Source: Raphanus sativus
Taxonomy: Eukaryota; Streptophyta; Magnoliopsida; Brassicales; Brassicaceae
NCBI RefSeq assembly: GCF_000801105.2
Contig: NC_079518.1
Coordinates: forward strand, 22,300,800-22,364,799
Length of the DNA stretch: 64,000 nucleotides
Direction of reading: 5' to 3'
In this document: in pieces, positions 19,909-31,530 of the stretch
Layout: the number at the start of each line of letters is the position of its first letter
Numbering within the stretch: position 1 is the first letter of the stretch
Notes under the pieces: model-generated
Told to the model about the DNA's origin: nothing
The model's input: only the letters and a program-made list of their open reading frames with translations
Databases searched by the model: none
Position numbers and translations under genes: made by a program

Positions 19909-22900
19909 GGACACTTAGTTGGAACTGTCGAGGGATAGGGACTGACCTCACAGTTCGACGCCTTACGGAGATGTGTCAGAAGCATCGCCCAGGACTAGTG
20001 TTCCTTTCTGAAACGAAGAATAAAAGGCGGCAGTTGCAAAACATTCAGGCTGACCTAGGATTTGATCGTTTGTTCACCGTTGAGCCACTTGGACTCAGCG
20101 GAGGTTTAGTTCTTTTATTTATGGATGATTTTCAAGTTAATGTTTTATTTTCAAATAACCGGATGATTGACATTGAGGCAGTCATTGATGGAATAAAAGT
20201 CTACATGACATTTGTTTATGGAGACCCTGTTTTAGAACGTAGAGAACAAGTTTGGGAGCGTCTTACGCGCTTTGCTACAACTCGAAATGGACCTTGGTTC
20301 ATGATTAGTGACTTTAATGAAATAGTGGATCATACTGAGAAAGAAGGTGGCAAACGGCGATCTGATAGCTCATTCTTACCTTTTAAAAAAATGCTAATTA
20401 GTAATTGTGGTATGTTGGAGTTTCCATTCACTGGAAATAAGCTCTCTTGGGTAGGAAAAAGATCTAGAGGAGTAACAGTGAGATGCCGTTTAGATAGAGC
20501 AGTGGGAAATGAGGATTGGCATGAACAATTTCCACACACATCATCGAGATATCTACGGCTTTAGGGTTCGGACCATCATCCAGTCCTAGCAGAGATTCTC
20601 AAGAGGCCAAAGCGAAGGAAGAAGAAATTTAAATTTGATAAAAGATGGCTACAGGACGAGGAGTTGAGGCAAGTAATTCTTGAAGGATGGAAATTGGACG
20701 ATCTACCACCTGATGCAAGTATAATGGACCATATTACTAGCTGTAGGAAAGCCTTGAGTCAGTGGAGGAGAGAAAATAATGTGAATTCTGAAAAGTTGGT
20801 GGAAGAACTGAAAGAAAAGGTAGAAAACTTGTACTCAGATGATAATGCTACATCTGAACAGATAGCTGCGGCCCTAAAGGAACTTTCTAACGCTCTTAAG
20901 GCGGAAGAAATGTTTTGGAAACAGAAGAGCAGAGTTTTATCGCTAAGGGAGGGAGACCGAAACACAAAAATTTTCCATGCATTAGTAAAACAGAGAAGAG
21001 CGAAGAATAGGATAACACAATTTTTAGATGGAAATGGAAATTTAGTGGAGGATGAAGAGGGATTAGTAGCCATTGCTACTAGTTATTTCAGGCAAATATT
21101 TGAATCATCAAACCCAGAGGATATAGCAGAAGCACTCACGGAGGTTAAGACCACTATTACTGGACAAATCAATGATCAACTCATTGCGCCAGTAACAGAA
21201 TGGGAGGTTAAACTAGCACTTTTTGCTATGCATCCAAAAAAAGCTCCAGGACCAGACGGAATGACAGCTCTCTTCTATCAGAAGTTTTGGGATATTGTGA
21301 AAGAGGATTTAACTCATATGGTTAACCAATTTCTCTTTCATGGTACAATGCCGCAAGGATTAAATGATACAAATATCTGTTTAATACCTAAGACGACAAA
21401 GCCGAACGAGATGACACAGTTTAGGCCTATCAGTCTATGCAACGTCAGTTACAAAATAATATCTAAGGTCTTATGCCAAAGATTAAAAAAGTTTCTTCCA
21501 AACTTGATATCGGAAACCCAGTCGGCTTTTGTAGCAGGAAGGCAAATAACAGATAATGTGATGATAGCACAGGAAATGTTCCACACTTTGAGAACCAAAC
21601 CAGGAGGCCGGGTTAAGAGAATGGCCATTAAGATGGACATGAGCAAAGCCTATGATAGGATGGAGTGGTTTTTCATAGAGGCAGTCATGAGGAAGATGGG
21701 CTTTTCTGAGGTATGGATAGAATGGATCATGAGATGTATTACCTTGGTCAAGTACCAAGTTTTGATGAATGGAGAGCCCAGACATAGTTCCAGAAAGAGG
21801 TCTGCGTCAAGGAGATCCTTTGTCTCCTTTCATATTTATTCTATGCACGGAAGCGCTCGTTAGCCTTCTTAGTCAAGCAGAGAATCAAGGAAAGATAACC
21901 GAAATGCGAGCCGCTCGTGCTAGCCCCCCGGTTTCCCACCTTCTCTTTGCTGACGATAGCCTGTTCTTTTGCAAGGCGGAGCCCCGTGAATGTGAAGAAG
22001 TTATGAAAGTAGTCAGGAAGTATGGACAGGCATCTGGACAATGCATAAATTTTGACAAATCCTCTTTGCTCTTTGGTAAGAGGATACCAGCAAGCGAGCG
22101 TCAACAAATTAAAGATATTCTAGGCATCCAAAATGAAGGTAGAATGGGATCCTACTTAGGAATACCAGAAGACATCAGTGGGTCCAAGTACAAGCTATTT
22201 GCATTCCTAAAGGAGAAGCTACTTCACAGAGTGAACGGGTGGACAAGTAGATGGTTATCAAAAGGAGGAAAGGAAGTGCTTATCAAATCTATTCTCCTGG
22301 CTCTTCCGACATATGTGATGTCTAGCTTTTTACTCCCTCTTGAAATTTGCGAGAATTTCGCCAGTGCCATTGCACAATTCTGGTGGAGCTCAAATCCGCC
22401 AAAGAGAGGGATACATTGGTCCACATGGGATAAAATGTGTAAGCCTAGAGAGGAAGGTGGCATTGGTTTTCGCATGATCCATGAGTTTAATCTAGCTCTT
22501 TTAGCTAAACAGCTATGGCGTCTTGCCCAGTTTCCAGACTCTCTTGTGGAAAGGGTACTAAGAGGAAGATACTATCGTTTGAGCTCGCCCTTGTGAGTAT
22601 GTTCAGTAGATTCCCCATCTTATGTGTGGACAAGAATAATCGCAGCGAGGAAATTACTGTTGTTGGGAATTAGGAACAAAGTACACTCAGGGTATGAGAT
22701 AAAAGTGTGGCAGGATCCTTGGATTTCGTCAGTACCGGCTAGACCGGCTCGACCGATAGCCCCAGTGGTACACCCAGGAATGTTAGTCAGCAGTCTTATT
22801 GACCCTCAGACCAAAGAGTGGAATCTACGTTTGCTGGAACAATATGTGAAATCACGAGGATATACCAAGTATACAGAGTATGGCCATAAGCCCAACTCAC

Positions 22901-23983
22901 CGACCTGACACGTTCTGCTGGAACTACACCAAAAACGGGCAATACACGGTAAAATCTGGATATTGGGTAGCTACAAACATCTTGAAGGATGATGATGATG
23001 ATGATAACCAAATCCTGGAACCCAGCATTACTAAACTTCAAGCCTTTGCTTGGAAAGTTAGTGCCCCACAAAAGATTCGACATCTATTATGGCAATTAAT
23101 CACGGGACAGGTAGCGGTAACAAGAAATCTGGTACGGAGAAATATGAGATGTGACAATTACTGCCCAAGATGTGGAGAGCCAGAAGAGACTGCTACTCAT
23201 GCAATATTTGAGTGTCCACCAGCTTTACAGACATGGGCATTATCATCAACACCATCAAGTCCTCAAATTTTTCCTTCAACGAGCATTTACAATAATATGG
23301 ATTATTTGTTTTGGAGGAAAAACAGTATTCAGGAGCCGGAAAATGATAGGGACCCATATCCTTGGATTATCTGGTACATTTGGAAAGCTCGGAATGATAA
23401 GTTGTTCAGAGGGATAGACAGAGATCCAGGGGAGCTAGTCAGGCACGCAGAAAGTGAATGCCAAGCTTGGCATAACGCTAAAGAGAATGTGACTACGCCT
23501 CATGTTATTCAAGAGCCTCAAGTCCTAAGCTTGGGTAATATATGCATGATAGATGGTTCATGGACCTCTATGGATCAATTTAGTGGAATTGGATGGATAT
23601 GGAAAGACAGCAGGGGGAGGATCCAATTATTGGGGACAAGGAACGTCAGGAGAAGAGAAACAGCTCTACACTCGGAACTGGAAGCCTTGAAATGGGCGAT
23701 GGAAACGATGTTGCAACATTCGGACTGTCAGAGATTTGGTACAGACTGCAAAGACTTAATTGCAATGTTGACGGAACCACAAGCATGGCCAAGCTTCTCA
23801 ACGGAACTGGAGACGATTCAAACGTTAAAGTTGTGCTTCTCAGACTTCAAGATCTATTATGTGCCAAGAACTGAAAATGTGATAGCTGATTCGTTAGCTA
23901 GGACTGCTCGTACCTTTCATAGATCGCTTTGCTACTTTGGTTGTTCTATTCCGGTCTGGTTACCCAGACCATCTCCAGTTTGA
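19905..23983 (+). pseudogene. LINE ORF2 (endonuclease, RT, RNase H), broken
   Basis: Order of domains: AP-type endonuclease from MRTLSWNCRGIG (19905), with SETK, SDFNEI (usually GDFN) and SDHHPVL; reverse transcriptase with KAPGPDG (21240), FRPISLCN, KMDMSKAYDRMEW, RGLRQGDPLSP and the catalytic FADD (about 21950); a zinc-binding RT-associated region (CPRCGEPEET...H...C, about 23160); and RNase H (DGSW, SELEAL, TDCKDL, ADSLAR; 23540-23900) with the acidic residues present. It is inactivated by an in-frame TAG at 20562, a frameshift near 21775, a TGA at 22594 and a frameshift near 22870. The RNase H domain marks the subgroup of plant L1 elements that gained a plant-type RNase H. The copy is decayed but not old enough to lose alignment. 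Confidence 0.88.
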
Positions 23984-24028
23984 GTAATAGAATAGCCTTT
24001 CGATGCAAAAAAAAAAAAAAAAAAAAAC

Positions 24029-24348
24029 TCTTGTAAATATATAACATTTAATACAAAATGATATGTTAGATTTTTAATTACTTTCTTTATTTGGTTGAAA
24101 ATCTCCTCAACAATTTAAATTCAAAATATAAAATCTATTTTTGGTCAAAATCCTTGTTGTATATACTTCTATTTAATAGGTAGCTTATCTTTGAAATTTA
24201 TTGTTTCCTTAATAAGTGGGAATAGTGTTATATAAAGGATGTTAAATACAATATTCTCTTGAATAACAATAAATATATGGCGGCATATTGTAAATTTAAA
24301 ACAAATTATATGGATGTTAAAAAGGAATTACTGTTTTAATTGTATTAA
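24029..24348. other. AT-rich DNA between LINE and Helitron
   Basis: No gene. A reversed TATTAAATAGAAGTAT phrase at about 24165-24180 resembles a Helitron 5' region and may belong to the element whose 3' end is at 17219, but the expected terminal GA-T junction is missing. Confidence 0.35.
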
Positions 24349-26029
24349 CTAGATTCTGACCCACCCTTTGAAAGGGAGGGTATATTTCTTAATGAGATGT
24401 TTTTTTTGGTTTTTTATTTGATTAGTTTGAATGGTATGGATCCGATAAAAGAGAAGCCGAACCCTGACATTCAAACCCAGATCTTGGTGTACTCGTTCGA
24501 TTTGGAAAAGAGACGAAGATGCTGAGAGTTATGACAGAAGAACTTTAACAAATCCATAAGGTAAATTCCAATTAAACATATTGGTCTTTTTTTTTGATCT
24601 CATTCTGTTTAAATGATTAATGGAAAAGAAAGCAAAAAATCGTTTTTTTAATCGGTTTTGCATGTTGGATCCAGTGACTTATATTATTATTGCTATGAGA
24701 TTGAAGGTGTTGTGATGACTCCGAAGAAAACTGACTTGTTTAGATTTCGATACTTACAACGTGTATTCATACGTTTGTTAAACTTGGTATATATTATGTA
24801 TTTACGTCCTCTATAATATAGAAACAGATAAAAAATTTATATTTTGTTTGAGTTCCATGTTTTGTTGTCTAAGAAGTGAAATACAACCAAACTGAGATAA
24901 GATAAGTGTACTTGATCAAGAGAAACACCTAAGAGATAAGGAACAGAATGGAACAGATAATGGTAATTTAATTTTTAACTACTTGAAACACACGAAACTA
25001 ATGTTTTATTTTTCTTTCACAGTGGTTATAGCCTTATAGGTCAGGAGAAACACCTAAGAGATAAGGAACATAACGGAACAGCTGAGAAGTGATCAAACGA
25101 AGAATACATGGGTATAGATTAACACATTAGGAATCAGACCCGTTCCTCCCCTAAGGCTAGTGAAGCACTGGCTTCAGGCCACAAAATAGAAAAATAAAAT
25201 ATAGGCCACACTAACTAAAATTGCAGGTAGCTTAAATGGTTTAAGAAAATTAGTTAGATATTCTTGTCCTTAGTTCGAGCAATACCAAAGCCACTCCATA
25301 CCCCTCTTTTGTTGGCAATTTTTTTAATAAAGGCCACATATTTTGACAGGCTTTAAGCCTCATAAAAGTTTGGGACGGCACTGTTAGGAATGGAACTAAT
25401 TTTCTATAAAGCTATTTTCCCTTATTCTTAGTGTCTTTTAAAAAAAAAATTGTGAGGTTTGTCAACGGTAGTGTTGAAACAATTCATTCAAATGGAAATA
25501 TTTTTCATTAAACATTGATAAAAGTAAGCACTATCACGGTTGTGTTTATTTGAAAGTGTTATATATTTTACTGTAAATCTTGTAATATTTTTATATAATA
25601 TAGATTGTCCTCTATTTTATATTGTGAACTGCAGGAATTACCAGATGTTGTCATCAAGGCATGAACTACAACCAATCTGAAAAAGATAAGTGTTGTCCTG
25701 AATATAGTCTATACTGTTTTATACCCATTCATGGTTTAATTGAAAACAAATTTAAAGAATATATAATAATCATACTATTTTAAAAGCAGAATTCAATGTT
25801 TTTTAAACAGTTAATATACGCAAGGAGAAACAACAAAGGAGATATGGAAAAAACCGTGCTGAAATAAAGCATGCCTATGAAACAGTTTATTACATAAATC
25901 AGGTAATATACTACTCAATTCGTATTAGTACTGTATTAGGGATGCGTTGGCTGTAGACAAATGTCAGTATAAAAAAAAAGTTATATATCATAAAAAAGAG
26001 TAGCTAATGTAAAACGTAAACCTGTGTGC

Positions 26030-27177
26030 ATGTCAGTATCTCAGAAATGGTTTTATACCCAAATTCATTCCAAGGATCAACTTTCGGTTGAGTCTCAAAG
26101 TTTGCTTCAGGAAAAACTTGTTTCCCTTCATTTGTTTCAACAATACTCAATCATCATTAAGTTTGTAACTGACATTACATTAGAACCAAAAATAATAAGA
26201 ACCTGATTAGCATATCAATAAAGTTTAATAATTCAAAGAAAGGTTTTTAAAACATTTACACTTCCTTTATGATAGGGTCGAAAACCAATTTGGAGGAATC
26301 ATAAGCATTTGATATTTGGAGATTACCAAAGAAATTAGTAACAATTAGAAATCACAGTTAAATAAAAAAAATAAAAAATATATGTATATATATATATATA
26401 TCATACCTCTAAATGAACCGATTTTAGCAAGTGCACAAACAACACTACGCTCTCATCACTGTGAATTTATGTCAACTTTTTAGTCTTATACTGCGAGAGT
26501 CTTTAACTGAACAAAATAATAGGAAAATTCACGGATGAATTTATGAGATTAGAATTAGCTACCTGATGTTTCTTAAGGTGAACTCTGATTATTTTTAACT
26601 CATTTCCATAGATTGAAGAAATTCAAAGCTCCCCACAATCTATGGCTTGTCCAACGATGTCTACATTTAACAAAAACAGTAAGATTAATATAATTGACTG
26701 ATGTAAAGATAAATATAGTAAAATATTATTACTTTAATTGTTAAAATAAATATAGTAAAATATGTGAATAAGTAAAAAAAGGTACCAATTAAAAAGTCAT
26801 TCTCTAATCTTCCACTCAAAACAGAATCAAATTCTGGTAAGGATAGAAACATGTCATCATTCTGGAAATCACAGGGCTTAAAGAATGCACTGATCCCCCA
26901 AAGATCTCAAATAGTTCTTCCTATAAGTAGCATGAACTCTGATCCCCTGGAAGAATTTTTTTTTTTAAAGAAAAATACATTAAAAGACGAATACAGTTAA
27001 ACAAATCATAAACTGGTGACAAAAAAATCGCAATATATACTTTTTTCTGCGAGTATGATCTCTAAATTCTCACCAAAGTTATAATGTGATGGTTTCTATG
27101 TGTGTATGACTTTGGCTTCAATCATCCAAGTTGGTTTCCCCGGCCTCTTCGTACACCATCTTTCTCTTAGAAGACAT
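26030..27177 (-). pseudogene. RPA70-like OB-fold protein gene (DUF223-type), decayed
   Basis: Pieces read on the minus strand in the right order for a plant RPA1-related protein. There is a possible start at 27177 (MSSKRKMVYEEAGETNLDD, then a stop). Then follow a HAT-type OB-fold segment ending in LSGRLENDFLIG (about 26790), VDIVGQAIDCGEL (about 26650), a short VVLFVHLLK segment (about 26430), ISNAYDSSKLVFDPIIKEV (about 26300) and an FPEANFETQPKVDPW-like segment (about 26100). Stops and frame changes separate them; some gaps may be former introns. Plant Helitrons typically carry RPA-like single-strand-binding genes beside the Rep/helicase gene, so this is probably inherited Helitron cargo and not a host gene. 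No function is expected from the present copy. Confidence 0.7.
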
Positions 27178-28210
27178 TATATGAGAAATGTTTTGAATTC
27201 TGTGTTATTTCTTTGAAGTTAAAATGTTGTATATATAGGAAAACAAAAGGTCGACTGTTTAGGATATTCGAAATCAATATTGTTTGGCAAAATTCGCCGT
27301 ATCTTAAGTAAATCTTATATCTTGAAGATCAAGTGTATTCAAGTTATGGTAAATTAGATTTTCTTGTTTATTATAATATAGATTTAAGTTATTAAATGCT
27401 GCGGTTTTTATGCAATTGGTTGTTATTGATATTTAGAATATATGAAAATATTTAGATTGCTCAGCTATTTATAATTTACTATATTTGGTTGTGTTAATTT
27501 AACAACTTTCCGACATTTTAGTTAATTTTAGTAAATTTAAAATTTTATGTAAGTTTTTAGTCTATAGACGGTTACTGATTCGAAAAAGATTGATATTTAT
27601 ATTTAGAATATTCGATATTGTTAGGTATGGAAATTCTGAAAATTTAATTGATTAGAAATTTTTTGGCGTTTGAAATAGTTGTTTATATTTATTGTTATTG
27701 GTCCGTAAAGCTTTGCGATTTCTTGTTTTGATTATGTGTATTTCCCATGTAAAAGTTTATTCTATAATCAATATTTAAGTTACCAATTTTTGCGATTTTG
27801 TTTTGATTGGTTGTTATTAATGGTGACAAATATATAAAAAAAATTTGGATTTTATGATTTCATTTGTATTGCATACCATACATAAATACATATCAGAAAA
27901 CAATCTACAAAAACAATTACGAAAATTAAAATGTAAGATTTAATAATTTTGAATTATGCAAATCGTTTGTTACAAAACCATTGAAGCTTTGGTATTATGT
28001 TTTCTGATGAACAAAAAATTGATTTGAAGTGATGAATGTTTGTGGAACCGATATTAACATATCAATGTATTGTTTTTAAGTGGAACTTTGCAGATTCTAA
28101 TAAACGTTGAAAGATCAGTGTGCATGGAATATCATCATCAATTTACTGCAGAATTGATACATATACTATTTAATAAACGAAAACCAGTGTTTTCTAGCAA
28201 CTGAAGTTTG

Positions 28211-28451
28211 TTCTAAAGCATATGTAACTATCATCTGTAAATTTTTTATATGAATGTGTCATTCAGAAAAAAGAAAATGTCGATGTGTATCTGTCAATGA
28301 AACTCCGTGATTTTCCTGAATTAAAAAAAAATAGAAAATACAGAATTAAATTAAAAGCATATCATTAAAATATTCTAGTGGCATGAAGCTGTAAATATTG
28401 TTAAAGCAGAAGGACACCTCAAAAAAGAGCCTTGTGTTTTAATAGTATAGA
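28211..28451 (-). repeat. 241-bp identical Helitron 5' end, copy 1
   Basis: Identical over 241 bases to 30946-31186, as far as I can read base by base. It forms the 5' terminal part of Helitron H1 (minus strand). Beyond it the two elements differ, so they share ends but not interiors. Confidence 0.95.
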
Positions 28452-31186
28452 CTAGATATTGACCCGCGCTTTTCAAGCGCGGGATGTTTTATGATGAAAA
28501 AATTCACTAATAACAAAAATTTTGTTAATTTATAATAATTTTGTACATCTAAAATATATTTTTGCATTTATATGAGTGCTATTAAAATCGATCCGGACTC
28601 ACGGTTAAACCGAGTAATGATGATCAGATAGTTTGGTTGAAGTTTATAAGAATATATTTAAAACCTGTAAAAATCACTAAAATCAGAGATTAACCGACTT
28701 AACTGATAGATAACCTATATGTAATCAAATTTGATTTAGATTCTTATTGTTTCATAATTTGTCACCTTTTAATCTATATTTTAAAGTTCATTGTTTTGCA
28801 ATTATATGAAATAATAGCGTTTCTATAAAATTTTGATAGAGAAAAATGGTAAATATAAAATAACTAAGAAGTATAAATATGTGTTGATCATAATACTTTT
28901 TTATATAGTTTAATTAGATTGATTATATTTTTTGTGTAACTTATTTTGTTAATGATCTGGTTTAAATTATAATCGGTTAAAAATTTTGTTTACAATCAGT
29001 GTTAAAGCATTTTTCCAGATAATATATATTTTGAACATTTTTCATAATTATATTTATTGTAAAATAGTTATTTTCAATGTATAGTTTATATATATATATA
29101 TTATGTAATGGCTATTATTGAATTATTATTTTACTTAAGTAAATGATATAACCATTATTTAGGAAACATAAATAAAATAATCCATATTAATTGATTTGTT
29201 ATTGATTGAAACTTTTTTGTAGTATCTAAACCTGGAAAAAAAATTCTATTTATTTTGTTGTTTTTATACATTATTTGAATTTTCTCAATTATTTAATATA
29301 TCGAAACAACTGGAAAAAAATGTTTAATATATATTAAAAATATGAAATCTAGTTTTTATATTGTTTGAACATAAGATTAATTATTGCATTGTTTTAAAAC
29401 ATGGATAATACTATAAAGAATGAGTATTAGTGAATTAAGGTATGTTTAATATATAAAATAGAAATGTATATTTAATTTAAAAACTTAGGTTCAAAGATAG
29501 AATTCTAGTTAATAAGTGAATAGATTCGGACCCACACGTCAAAATGTTGATATTTTATATAAGTTCAAATGAAATTTTATATTTTTTATTTGCATAGTAT
29601 ATATTTTTAATGGAAACTCGTAGTATGTCCAAGTATGTTGATTTATGTAAATGGTTCCACAATTTTCTTTCATTTTCGATTTTAAATATTTCCATAAATA
29701 CTTAATAAATATCCTTAGATGCCAATATATATATGTGATTAGATATCTAACAAAAATATAGAAAATCTATCTTAAAAACTAAACTAAGGAATAAACTGAT
29801 AATAAATGAATTTTCAATAATATTAAAAGAAATACGAATTAATACATAAAAATTACAAAAAAATTAAAGTTTAAAATTTAGATTATATTGTAAGGTGAGT
29901 TACCAATTTTTTTTGTTTGAATTTTTTAGTATTAGATATGAATATTGTGGAATAAAATGGTTAAAGACTTTTTTTCTAAAAAATTATCAAAGATCTTAAA
30001 GATCTTATCTAATGCCATATATTTCTTGTTTAGAATTGATTTTTATTAGATATCGCTATGGAAACATATTATCAAAGCTCTTATACCATTTATCAAGAGG
30101 ATCTTTTTTGTTACCATATCTGAAGGATCTTATTTAATTTTTATGAATATTATATACAAATAGTTAGAAAATCAATAGGAAATCAAATATATGAATCGTT
30201 TTATGGTTTATGATTCCATAAAACATCATTGTCAAAACTTAGCTGATTATAAGACCGGTTGTTCATTGATTCAAGAAACTATATGTCATCGTCAATAGTT
30301 TATGCAGTTCCTTGAATTATACAGTTTTTTCATTCACATCCATGCGCAAGTCGCAACACTTCCGTGTCAAGGAAACAAATCCCTTAACATATTTCCACCT
30401 CTTTAACCACAGTTTTGAGACAAATTAAACATGCAACAAAATCTAAACCTTCTAATTCGTCCCGACAATCCCCATCGCCGCCGAGATCATTATCACCAAA
30501 TATGATTTTGGTAACCATGTTGCCTAAACCTATAGACAAAATCCAAACTAATCTCAAAACACTTTTCGTCCAGATCGAATCACCATCGAGTCTCTCTCCC
30601 TAATCCTCACGGTTTGATTGATCTTCAAAAAAAAAACCCAGAAAAAGAAAAGAAAGAAAAAATTATTTTAAAGTTTTTTCTGTTTGATGTTTTGTATAAA
30701 AAGGATTATGTTACACTTATAGAAAAAAAAATGTGGCTTGGTATGAGAATTGGTTTGACTTAAACATAACCGATGGACTTTGTATTTTTATGTTGGTTTA
30801 TATTAAGTTATAAGTTCTACTGATATATCTTAATAGCCAAACACATTTAAGTAACCAAACAGTTACTATTCTAGAGGAAGTCCAAAAATAAATGACAACT
30901 TCTAAATGGTAGATAAAAAACAGGACTCTAAATTAATATAGTAGATTCTAAAGCATATGTAACTATCATCTGTAAATTTTTTATATGAATGTGTCATTCA
31001 GAAAAAAGAAAATGTCGATGTGTATCTGTCAATGAAACTCCGTGATTTTCCTGAATTAAAAAAAAATAGAAAATACAGAATTAAATTAAAAGCATATCAT
31101 TAAAATATTCTAGTGGCATGAAGCTGTAAATATTGTTAAAGCAGAAGGACACCTCAAAAAAGAGCCTTGTGTTTTAATAGTATAGA
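28452..31186 (-). mobile_element. Helitron H2, minus strand, tandem with H1
   Basis: 2735 bp. On the minus strand it begins TCTATACTATTAAAAC at 31186 (A outside) and ends with a perfect hairpin CCCGCGCTT/AAGCGCGGG (plus-strand 28463-28483) plus CAATATCTAG, with CTAG at 28452-28455. The next base on the minus strand is the T of H1's TC end, so H2 and H1 are joined head to tail without a spacer. A degraded 3'-end-like phrase near 29519-29555 suggests an older element inside. The plus-strand frame at 30415-30603 and its antisense could be a captured host fragment that I cannot identify. No helicase is present. Confidence 0.85.
30946..31186 (-). repeat. 241-bp identical Helitron 5' end, copy 2
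   Basis: Partner of 28211-28451, identical base by base including a 9-A run. It defines the 5' end of Helitron H2. Confidence 0.95.
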
Positions 31187-31530
31187 TTACTTCAGTGGCA
31201 TTTGATATAATTAAATAGGTAAATTAATGGTTAATTTATTTTTGTACTTCAGTTTTAATAGATTAAGATTTTGACTGTTTCATTTTTGAAATTTTAATAT
31301 TACTGAAATAAATATTCAGATGCAATATATTTTAAAAAAAAACTTATTCCACGCAGGACTCGAATTATCATCTGGTTTTATTTATTCTTTAATGAATTAT
31401 AGGTCCCACTTTATTTACGATATCTCTTATAGCCTTTTGTTTTTTTTTCATTTTTTCCTTTTGTACTTCTTATTGTCCATAAAACTTTTAAAATTAAGCA
31501 TAATTATAATTAAAATTTCAAAAAAGGAAC
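31187..31530. other. AT-rich DNA between Helitron and CACTA element
   Basis: No recognisable gene or repeat; a plus-strand frame from 31320 is K/L/F-rich and reads through the CACTA boundary, so it is a chance frame. It ends with AAC, the left copy of the CACTA target duplication. Confidence 0.4.

Larger units (their letters stand above)
19198..24028 (+). mobile_element. L1-type LINE with RNase H domain, 5'-truncated
   Basis: A LINE with the C-terminal part of ORF1, then ORF2 with endonuclease, reverse transcriptase, zinc-binding and RNase H regions, a short 3' UTR ending CCTTTCGATGC and a 22-base A-run at 24007-24028. ORF1 lacks its N-terminal RNA-binding domain and zinc knuckle, so the copy is truncated at its 5' end, which is common for target-primed insertion. 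No convincing target duplication was found (only a weak CTCTT-AAATA similarity between about 19189 and 24029). Confidence 0.85.
24349..28451 (-). mobile_element. Helitron H1, minus strand, with RPA-like gene remnant
   Basis: On the minus strand it starts TCTATACTATTAAAAC (28451 downward) and ends with an imperfect hairpin (CCC-CCCTTT/AAAGGG-GGG, 24361-24380) then CAGAATCTAG, with CTAG at 24349-24352 followed by T. These are Helitron ends: 5' TC, 3' hairpin and CTAG, inserted between A and T. Length is 4103 bp. It abuts Helitron H2 with no spacer, and its first 241 bp are identical to those of H2. It carries an RPA70-like gene in pieces but no Rep/helicase, so it is non-autonomous. AT-rich filler includes a 124-base-spaced direct repeat at about 24920 and 25043. 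Confidence 0.85.

Noticed and set aside
26024..26206. Plus-strand 60-codon frame in Helitron H1
   Set aside because: Antisense to the RPA-like fragment with FPEANFETQPKVDPW.
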